From Pollutibacter soli (lineage in GTDB: Bacteria > Bacteroidota > Bacteroidia > Chitinophagales > Chitinophagaceae): a stretch of DNA of 64,000 bases. Below, piece after piece: positions 27,017 through 35,300 of the stretch. The notes below the pieces were generated by a model. The model did not search any database. It saw nothing but the letters and a program-made list of their open reading frames with translations, and was not told the DNA's origin. Numbering within the stretch: position 1 is the stretch's first letter; every line of letters begins with the position of its first letter. The position numbers were made by a program, and so were the translations under genes. Location: NCBI GenBank assembly GCA_029269725.1, contig JARJHS010000002.1:124001-188000 (forward strand), given 5' to 3'.

Positions 27017-27571
27017 ATGAAAAGAAATCTCTTCATATCACTCAGGCTTACGCTCGTAATGCTTGTATTGCTCGCAGTTATATATCCTTTGATCATTGCT
27101 GCAGCAGGATATTTCACTTCAAATAAAGGAAACGGGAAACAGGTAATTGTCAACGGTAAAGTAGTTGGATATGAATTAATCGGACAGCGTTTTACTGATG
27201 ATAAATATTTCCAGGGTCGTCCATCTGCGGTGGATTATCATGCTGATGGTAGTGCAGGAAGTAATAAGGGCCCATCAAATCCAGACTATCTGAAAACCGT
27301 ATCCGAAAGAATTGACAGTTTTATAGTTCACAACAAAACGATTGAAAGAAAAGATATTCCTGCAGAACTGGTTACAGCCAGCGGGAGCGGGCTTGATCCG
27401 CATATCTCACCGTCATCAGCATTTGTACAAGTCCCAAGAATAGCTTCAGTAAGAAATCTCTCCGAAGAAAAACTCAAACAACTGATCCAGGCGCATACTG
27501 AACACGGGTTACTATCTCCAGAAAAAATAAATGTGTTGCAATTAAATATTGCTCTTGATGATCTGAAATAA
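27017..27571 (+). CDS. kdpC: Potassium-transporting ATPase subunit KdpC
   Basis: I choose the ATG at 27017 (MKRNLFISLRLTLVMLVLL), because the longer frame from 26978 would overlap kdpB and add a non-hydrophobic leader. The 184-aa product has one N-terminal transmembrane helix and then the KdpC periplasmic domain: GYELIGQRFTDDKYFQGRPS, SNLGPSNP-like GSNKGPSNPDYL, and the C-terminal ASGSGLDPHISPSSA. It assists assembly and activity of the pump. Confidence 0.96.
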   Translation: MKRNLFISLRLTLVMLVLLAVIYPLIIAAAGYFTSNKGNGKQVIVNGKVVGYELIGQRFTDDKYFQGRPSAVDYHADGSAGSNKGPSNPDYLKTVSERIDSFIVHNKTIERKDIPAELVTASGSGLDPHISPSSAFVQVPRIASVRNLSEEKLKQLIQAHTEHGLLSPEKINVLQLNIALDDLK

Positions 27572-27576
27572 TAACG

Positions 27577-28653
27577 ATGAAAAAGATCCCGGTTTTAATC
27601 CTGTTTTGTTCTTTTAATGTTGAAATCATCGCTCAGGAAAATCAAAAACCCGTATTCAAATGGAATGTCTATACCGAATTGTATTACTTATATGATTTCA
27701 ATACACCAGAAAATCACAAAAGACCAGATTTTTTGTACAGTCATGACCGAAGTAATGAATTCAATATCAACCTCGGCTATATTAAGGGAAGTGTGAGTGA
27801 CGAAAGATACAGGGCCAATCTTGCCTTTGCAGCCGGTACTTATGTGAATGCCAATTATAGCAATGAACCAGGTGTATTGAAAAATGTTTTCGAAGCAAAC
27901 GCGGGACTCAAGCTGTCAAAAAAGAACAACATCTGGTTTGACATCGGCATTATGCCATCGCATATCGGTTTTGAATCAGCGATCAGCAAAGATTGCTGGG
28001 CATTGAGCAGAAGTATTCTCGCAGAAAATTCACCTTACTATGAAACCGGCGCAAAGATTACCTATTCATCAGTGAATGATCGTTGGGTATTGAGTGGGCT
28101 TGTGCTGAATGGCTGGCAAAGAATCACCCGGCCAGATGGATTTAATCGACCTTCATTTGGTACCCAGGTGATGTATAAACCCGCTTCTTCTGTATTAATC
28201 AACCATAGCACATTCTTCGGAACTAATCATCCCGATAGTACGAAACAGTACAGGATATTTCAGAATCTGTATTCAGTAATCAATCTGAATGAATACTGGG
28301 GGCTGACGATTGGCTTTGATTATGGCATTGAGCGAAACCCAATGCCTGATAAAAACTGGAATCAATGGTATGCTCCTGTGATCATTGCGAGATACAAACC
28401 AAATGCAAACTGGGCGACAGCTGCAAGAGCGGAATATTATAACGATGTGAAAGGAGTAATTGTACCGGTTAGTTCAACGGGCGCATTTGCAACTGCCGGC
28501 TTTTCATTGAATGTAGATTATTTACCTTTTGTATGGATGTCGATGCGATTAGAGGCAAGATGGCTCCAGGCAGAGGATCCCATTTTTACCAGGGATAACA
28601 AACCGGTTAATAACAACACCGCTCTATTATTCTCAACAGCAGTATCTTTTTAA
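27577..28653 (+). CDS. Outer-membrane beta-barrel porin in the kdp operon
   Basis: The 358-aa product has a signal peptide ending near IIAQEN, then alternating hydrophobic/aromatic strands with tight turns over the whole length, the look of a BBP2-type outer-membrane barrel; it ends in an aromatic residue (AVSF). It starts 5 bp after kdpC and overlaps kdpD by one base (TAATG). Its presence suggests the operon supplies K+ across both membranes. Selectivity for potassium is inferred from context. Confidence 0.85.
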   Translation: MKKIPVLILFCSFNVEIIAQENQKPVFKWNVYTELYYLYDFNTPENHKRPDFLYSHDRSNEFNINLGYIKGSVSDERYRANLAFAAGTYVNANYSNEPGVLKNVFEANAGLKLSKKNNIWFDIGIMPSHIGFESAISKDCWALSRSILAENSPYYETGAKITYSSVNDRWVLSGLVLNGWQRITRPDGFNRPSFGTQVMYKPASSVLINHSTFFGTNHPDSTKQYRIFQNLYSVINLNEYWGLTIGFDYGIERNPMPDKNWNQWYAPVIIARYKPNANWATAARAEYYNDVKGVIVPVSSTGAFATAGFSLNVDYLPFVWMSMRLEARWLQAEDPIFTRDNKPVNNNTALLFSTAVSF

Positions 28654-29780
28654 TGATCTCGGATATCAACATAGAAAAAGGTGACGAGGACCGAATGAGT
28701 AATACGGCCACAGGCAGACTGAAAATTTATATCGGGATGAGTGCCGGTGTTGGCAAGTCATACCGGATGTTGCAGGAGGCACAGGCATTGAGTAAAGAGG
28801 GCGTAAATATACTGGTAGGTTTTATAGAGACACACGGAAGGAAGGAGACCGAGGCGTTAATTGAAGGATTGCGTGTAGTTCCGCGTCGGGAAGTTTTTTA
28901 CAAAGGCAAAAGGCTTGAAGAACTGGATGTTGCTGCCGTGATACTATTACAACCGGCCGTTGTGGTTATTGATGAGCTCGCTCACAGCAATATACCCGGA
29001 AGCAAAAATGAAAAGCGCTGGCAGGATGTAATGGATATTCTACATGCTGGTATCGATGTGATCACGGCAGTAAATATTCAACATATTGAAAGCATCAATG
29101 AAGATGTAAAACTGATTACCGGTGTTGAAGTGAAAGAAAGAGTACCGGACCGGATCTTGCAGATGGCGAACGAAGTAGTGAATATTGATCTTACTGCTGA
29201 AGAATTGATTAAAAGAGTGAAGGAGGGGAAGATTTATGATCAATCCAAAATTCAGCAGGCGCTGACCAATTTTTTCCAACCGGAAAAAATTCTCCAGCTA
29301 CGCGAATTGGCTTTAAAAGAAGTTGCCGGCCAGGTAGAGCGAAAAGTGGACTATGAGATCACGACAAAAAAACTCAGTTTCCGCCACGAACATCTGCTCG
29401 CCTGTATATCGTCAAATCACGAAGTTGCACAAAGAATCATCAGGAAAACCGCCAGGCTTGCATCCTATTACAACAGTACCTGGTATGTGCTGTATGTACA
29501 AAGACAATCAGAATCTTTCAGTCGTATATCTCTTGCTTCACAAAGGCACCTGATCAATAATTTTAAAAATGCTACCCAACTTGGTGCAGAAGTAATCCAG
29601 ATCAAAATGGATAATATTGCAGAAGGCATTATGGAGGTGGTGAAGCAAAAAGAAATTACGACTATCTGCATGGGCAAGCCGAGGTTTAATTTTTTGAAGT
29701 ACATTCTGAAAACGGGTGTATTTTATCCTTTGCTGAAAAATTTATCAGAGGAAGATGTAGACATTGTAATTCTTTCCTGA
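28653..29780 (+). CDS. kdpD: KdpD N-terminal sensor protein without kinase (KdpD + USP domains)
   Basis: The 375-aa product matches only the cytoplasmic N-terminal half of classical KdpD. Walker A is GMSAGVGKS (28-36); GFIETHGR, ELDVAAV and VIDELAHSNIPGSKNEKRW follow, ending about residue 235. A universal-stress-protein-like domain fills about 245-375. The four transmembrane helices and the kinase of E. coli KdpD are missing, and the frame ends cleanly, so this is a natural split form rather than a broken gene. A sensor kinase follows after 4 bp. The protein probably senses K+ or c-di-AMP/nucleotide signals for that kinase, which is inference. Confidence 0.9.
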   Translation: MISDINIEKGDEDRMSNTATGRLKIYIGMSAGVGKSYRMLQEAQALSKEGVNILVGFIETHGRKETEALIEGLRVVPRREVFYKGKRLEELDVAAVILLQPAVVVIDELAHSNIPGSKNEKRWQDVMDILHAGIDVITAVNIQHIESINEDVKLITGVEVKERVPDRILQMANEVVNIDLTAEELIKRVKEGKIYDQSKIQQALTNFFQPEKILQLRELALKEVAGQVERKVDYEITTKKLSFRHEHLLACISSNHEVAQRIIRKTARLASYYNSTWYVLYVQRQSESFSRISLASQRHLINNFKNATQLGAEVIQIKMDNIAEGIMEVVKQKEITTICMGKPRFNFLKYILKTGVFYPLLKNLSEEDVDIVILS

Positions 29781-29784
29781 ACGC

Positions 29785-31476
29785 ATGACAACAGTTAAAA
29801 CTAAAATAAGAGCTGGTACAATATTCCTGTTTCTTCTACTTCTGGTATCAGGCGGTGTAGGTATTTATTACCTGGTTAAGCTGAAGAAAGATGCGAAAGC
29901 TATTCTTGCCAACAACTATGAATCCATTGATTATTGTCAGCAGCTACTTGCGGCGTTTGATAGTAGTGTCGTTTCACAGGCGGAGACAAAGTCAGTTATA
30001 ATCAGTATTCTTGAAAAGCAAAAGAGAAACATAACGGAGCCTGGAGAAGATGAATTAACTGCGGGACTGGAAAATGCTGTGAAGAACCTTTTTCAGGGGG
30101 ATAGTTCTGAAACACTGCGAAAATCAATAAGACATCAGCTCCTCGATCTGATCAGGCTCAATATGTCTGCCATTGAAACAAAGAATAGAAAAGCAGAAGC
30201 TACGGCAGAAACAGCATTAACTTATCTCACGGTTATTGCAACGATCATCTTTATCATAGCCATTACGTTCGCTTACAATTTTCCTTTCATTATCACTAAC
30301 CCGATCAGGAAGTTAACGGAAGCCATTCAGCAGATCGAACAAAAAAATTACAGGCATCGTTTGCATATTGATCAGCATGATGAATTCGGGAAAATGGCAG
30401 ATGCGTATAATTCAATGGCTGCGCGGCTTGAGTATTTTGAAAACAGCAATCTTAACAGGATACTGTTTGAGAAAAGCCGTGCAGAAGCTGTGATCAATAG
30501 TCTGAAAGACGCGAGTATCGGAATTGATAAAAAAGAACAGATACTTTTTGCCAATGAACAGGCTTTGGCTTTACTTGGCCTGGCTTCAGAAGATATCGTA
30601 GGCCATTCTGTAAACGAGCTTAAAAGCAGGAATGATCTGTTCAGGTTCCTGATCGATGATAAAAAGCAGTCTCCCTTCAAAATTGTGGTGAGTAACAGGG
30701 AGAACTATTTTACAAAAGAGATCATCGATATTCAACAGAAAGACGGGCAGGGAAACAGGATGATCATTATAAAAAACATTACTTCATTTAAGGAACTGGA
30801 TGTCGCGAAAACGAATTTTATTGCTACTATTTCGCATGAGTTAAAAACTCCGCTGGCATCATCTGATTTTGGTTTGAAGCTTTTAGAAGATACGCGCGTA
30901 GGGCAACTTACAGGAGAGCAACAGCAAATTGTAAAACATCTCAAAGAGGATAACCAGCGTATGCTTCGTATTTTAAGCGAGATGCTGAATATATCACAGG
31001 TAGAAGCGGGGCGGATCGATATGCGTATCGAACCCACAAAAGTACAGGATGCTATTGCTGAAGCAGTTCAGACGGTAGAAAAACCGGCAGAAGAAAAACA
31101 AATAACACTCGAAGTAGATGTAGATGAAAATATTCCGGTTTTCCAGGCAGATAAACAGAAACTGGTTTGGGTACTCAACAATCTTTTGACTAATGCAATT
31201 AAATTTTCACCGGAAAAAACTACGGTGACTATTTCAGCACAGCAGGCTGATGGTGCATTAAATGTGTCCGTGGCAGACCAGGGGCCTGGTATTGAATCCC
31301 AGTATCACGATTACATTTTTACAAAATATTTCCGTGTGCCGGGTAGTAAAAGTTCAGGCAATGGTTTGGGGTTATCGATTTCAAAAGATGTTATTGAAGC
31401 GATGAAAGGAAATATTTCTGTGGAAAGTGAACAGGGTAAAGGATCCACTTTTACAATTAACCTGCCTCTTTCTTAG
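29785..31476 (+). CDS. HAMP/PAS sensor histidine kinase closing the kdp operon
   Basis: The 563-aa membrane kinase has a transmembrane helix at about 10-32, a periplasmic region, a second helix near 148-172, a HAMP linker (NPIRKLTEAIQQIEQ), a PAS-like domain (about 230-335), the HisKA domain with phospho-acceptor His351 (ISHELKTPLASS), and the HATPase domain with NNLLTNAIKFS, DQGPGI and GNGLGLSIS. It follows kdpD by 4 bp, so the pair probably replaces full-length KdpD. No KdpE-like regulator is adjacent. Confidence 0.93.
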   Translation: MTTVKTKIRAGTIFLFLLLLVSGGVGIYYLVKLKKDAKAILANNYESIDYCQQLLAAFDSSVVSQAETKSVIISILEKQKRNITEPGEDELTAGLENAVKNLFQGDSSETLRKSIRHQLLDLIRLNMSAIETKNRKAEATAETALTYLTVIATIIFIIAITFAYNFPFIITNPIRKLTEAIQQIEQKNYRHRLHIDQHDEFGKMADAYNSMAARLEYFENSNLNRILFEKSRAEAVINSLKDASIGIDKKEQILFANEQALALLGLASEDIVGHSVNELKSRNDLFRFLIDDKKQSPFKIVVSNRENYFTKEIIDIQQKDGQGNRMIIIKNITSFKELDVAKTNFIATISHELKTPLASSDFGLKLLEDTRVGQLTGEQQQIVKHLKEDNQRMLRILSEMLNISQVEAGRIDMRIEPTKVQDAIAEAVQTVEKPAEEKQITLEVDVDENIPVFQADKQKLVWVLNNLLTNAIKFSPEKTTVTISAQQADGALNVSVADQGPGIESQYHDYIFTKYFRVPGSKSSGNGLGLSISKDVIEAMKGNISVESEQGKGSTFTINLPLS

Positions 31477-31640
31477 GCTGTGAGTTTTTTTCCGTTCTTT
31501 CCCGGCCGTCGCTGCGCTATGTCGGGCAGGCGTTATTCCTGTATTATCGTCTACTTTTATTAACTAAGAAGGTCGCTGATCTGAGTATCAGGTAGACGGG
31601 AAGGCCAAGGGCGGGAAGCAGGAAACGGGAATAATACAAC

Positions 31641-31985
31641 TCATTTCATACAAAATCTTCGAATTCCTGACTTGATATAAACTGAGTTGAAATTGATTAG
31701 AAATCCGACATGCAATCCAGTCATTTTTAAATGACTCAAGACTTGTGCCTCCCAGAGCGGATTAACTTGTTTTAAAGCCTTTAATTCGCATGCGATTTTA
31801 TTCTCAACAAGTATGTCAAGCCTTAAAGTCTCAAAAAGTTTTTTCCCTTTGTAAACTATAGGAACTTGATACTGTCTTATAAAATTCAATCCTTCCGCGA
31901 AAAGCTCTTCACAAAAGCAGGTCTCATAAACTTGTTCTAAAAATCCAGGACCCACATATTTGTGAACCTGGCAGGCAGAATCCAC
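31641..31985 (-). CDS. GxxExxY family protein, 5' end uncertain
   Basis: The family motif is present as GPGFLEQVYE, with downstream VYKGKKL, RLDILVENKIACELKA, and LKMTGLHVGFLINFN, so the identity is good. The frame opens at a GTG, 114 codons. However, the family-like residues continue upstream (LTPDEEAISKQVVDSACQVHK) to a TAG stop, with no ATG, GTG or TTG that would give the usual full length. Either translation uses a rare start (ATT/CTA region) or the true start codon was lost. The function of this family is unclear. The gene is isolated downstream of the kdp operon. Confidence 0.65.
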   Translation of the reverse strand: MDSACQVHKYVGPGFLEQVYETCFCEELFAEGLNFIRQYQVPIVYKGKKLFETLRLDILVENKIACELKALKQVNPLWEAQVLSHLKMTGLHVGFLINFNSVYIKSGIRRFCMK

Positions 31986-32350
31986 AACTTGTTTGGAGAT
32001 TGCCTCTTCATCCGGTGTTAGAATATATATGAGCTAAATTTCGAAACTTAACTTGATTAAATTAAGATCAATTCTACCGATAGAGAGGAGATTTTTCTCC
32101 TGATTATCCGTGATTTTCTCCGACAGATAATTTGTGATTTAAATTTTAATTGTATCGAATCCGGAAAGTTTAGAACAGTAGAATATAGGAAAAGACATTC
32201 CGTTTCTTTCCTTTTTTTCCCGACTTCCTGTCTATCATTTGTTGATACGAAGGTTCTTTATTCCAATTTGAAGAAGACGGGATAGGAGAAGTCCGGAAAC
32301 TAAGAAACGGGAAATCTGATTCCGTAACAAACCTTCAAATTTCCTGCTCA
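31986..32350. other. Intergenic region, 365 bp
   Basis: No gene is supported between the GxxExxY protein and the 3' end of the CHAT gene. The stretch is AT-rich, with scattered GACGGGA and GGAAACGGGAA-type snippets also seen at 31590-31640. No clear terminator for the CHAT gene is visible here. Confidence 0.45.
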
Positions 32351-35300
32351 CTATACCAGGTCCTCATATCTCTCTAAACCTTCCCTTATCGCTTTAAGCT
32401 TTGTAGCTAATAACGATGTGTTTTTTCCATCAGGCACCAACTGTTCAAGAATTATCCCGAATTCCTGTATGGCTTTTCGTTTGTTACGGGAGCCAGCTTT
32501 TGTCCAGGCGCGATAGTACTTGTCGATGATTTCAGTTTCATCTGCCTTTCCGTTTTTGTGAATCAGTTGCAAAAGTTTGTATGTAGGCTCTTCAGTCAAA
32601 TTGCGCAAATCAGATGATTCGAAATCCGATTGCTCAAAAATATCCGTGAGTGTTTTCAGAAATTGTTTTTCAGAAACGATTGTATTCCCTTGCCTGAAGC
32701 CAATCCATTTACGGCCCATTATTCTGGCCGATATGAACTTAACGATTGCGAGATTTAAAAGAGCTTCATTGTCTTTATAAGATGACAATTCCCATGCTTT
32801 GAGATATTGCTCAATCGACTTTTGCAATTGCTTTAAACGAAGCTGATCTTTATGCATCAGTGCTGATCGCCTGTACATATGACCCAGGTACAGACTTCCA
32901 CTGATGGATTGTGTAAAACTATTGAGCTGTTCAAGTGCAGTGATAGGGTCTGACTTTTCATTTTTTCCTGCGGAGGATTTTGCAGATTTCTTCGCAGGTT
33001 TTTTTATTTCAATGCCTTTATTATTTTGAACAGCAAGAAAGTCTGTGAGGATTTTTCTCGATTCAAGATCATAATAAAACTCCCTTGCACCAATACCATA
33101 TTTTGCATTTCCCTTTTTAAATAGCCGATCAAACTTCTCCAATGCTTTATCATAATGCCCCAGCTCCATATATGCATTACCAAGGCGTTCCAGCAAAATT
33201 TCAGCTACGTCTCCGAGCTGTTCCATTTCCTCTTCGAGTTCTGCCAGTTGATCAAGGAGATTATCGTGTTTGTAATAAGTAATATCGCAACAGCTGAGTA
33301 TTCTGTCAAGATCATTTTCCAGTTGCTGAATCAATCTTGGCGACTTCGATTTTAAAGAAGCCCCTCCTTTTATGTCAATTGGAAATTTATAATGCGGATC
33401 GCCATAACATTGAAAGGCACCCCAGGTATTCGTATACCTATATTTCTCGTGTACGTATTTCCTGGCATTCAGTACTGCATCGCCAAATGATTGATTGCCA
33501 TCCAGCATGGATTCATAGAACCTGGTGGCAAATTCTTCTGCAGCCAGATCATCTACTTCCCACCCCGCTACAATTACAGCCTTCACGCCGATCCTGATGA
33601 GTTCAGTTCCGATATTTGCTGCCAGCTTATTTCTGCCGGCCGACAATTCTTCCGCGAACGGATGAACGCGCCCAAGGTGACAACAATTGACGAAAACAAA
33701 TTCAGGCGGCGTTGGAAGTTTTTCAATTTCACCTGATGACAGAATCATCGGTTCATTTGCATCTTTTTTCTTTCCGATCAGCATGCCCGTTCTCTTCCAG
33801 TCCGTTGGGTCGAAAATGCCATGACCGGACAGATGTACAATCATGTAATCTTTCCTGAAAAGCGATCTGATAATTTCATTGTGATCACTCCTGATCAGCG
33901 GCGGCTCCATATCGACCGCAAATTTTTGAAGACAGGAAGCGACTTTTTCTGCTTCGCGTTTTGCACCATCCAATTGACGTGCTTTTGTAAAGCCTGCCAG
34001 ATCAGGATCCCCAACAATCAATACGTTTTTAGTGCGGGTCGAAGCAGTAACCTGTTTGTATTCGGAAATCGACAACTGTCTTATCATCCCGGCTCCTATA
34101 CAAAGGGGTTTATCATAATCGCCACCGGTTTGAAGTAGTTCCCAGGGAAATGCTGCACTGTAATTATCCAATACCCAAAGTACATTACTGTTGCGGTTAA
34201 TGTTTTCCTTGAAGTTTGTTGGAATGAGAAGATTGAAAATCGCTTTTGCAGAATCATGGCTCCATCGATCCTTAACAGATATACTTTCGATCATTTCTTC
34301 GATCAAGGCAATATTATTATAGATTTCCTGGCTCTCTTCGCGCGATGTGTTCGTGGCGGAGTAGAAGTTCAACACATTATCTCCTTTGTGTTGTACACTC
34401 AGTCGCTGCCACCAGCTGGAAGTACCATCATCAATCAACCTCCGACGTGCCCCGGGTAACTGTTTTGTGCGCGGGGTATTCCATACGAGATTCAGATTAT
34501 CGCTGTTTCCTTTGATAAGCCGGTCCAGACTTCCATAACATTGAATGGCCTTATCTTCAAACAGTTCGATAAATTCAAGATGATCAACATACAGATCAGC
34601 AATACCGGTTGTTTTCATTGCTTTTGTATTCGCATTGACTATACCCTGCAGAATTGCTCTCGTCGAATGTTCCATGGATAAACCCCCATAGTAACCCGCA
34701 ATGATCAGACTTGACAAACCGATTTTTGCCGACCGCAGTTTCTTATCTGTCTTGTTCTTTTTGAATTTTTTGATCCCATCAGTGAGTAAATAATTGGATA
34801 CGGCTTTTTCGATAGTGACCATCAGCTGATATGCACTCAGTTCCTCCATCTGGCCCAAACCGACAACAATGCAACCGTTGAAAATATCCTTGCTTTCGCT
34901 TTCAAAAAAGTCGCTCGTGCCAATCAGCCCGGGATATATACCGAGTGCATGTTTCTCTGCGAGCGCATTTCCAAGATATTTGTTCGCAACATTTTCTGCA
35001 TTGAGTATTCCGTCTTTTGCAAAGTGACCAATCAGTATCGGATAGGCGCTGTACATCAAATCCCCGTAGCTTACACTTACCTTCAGAATAGGACTTGGTG
35101 GAAGTATATCCGCTTTATTTTCATCAAGCCCAAGTATCGCAGTTTCCATCTGATCAGGACTCGTGTCGTACTCAATGAGGCTGATATCAGAAATCGATCT
35201 TTTACCGGTTTCGCCAATCGGATTTTTGCTGAACTCCGCTTTTTCTGTAAACCCTTTTTCAAGTATATCTGTTAATCCCGGAAACAAATGGCTCCTGCCT

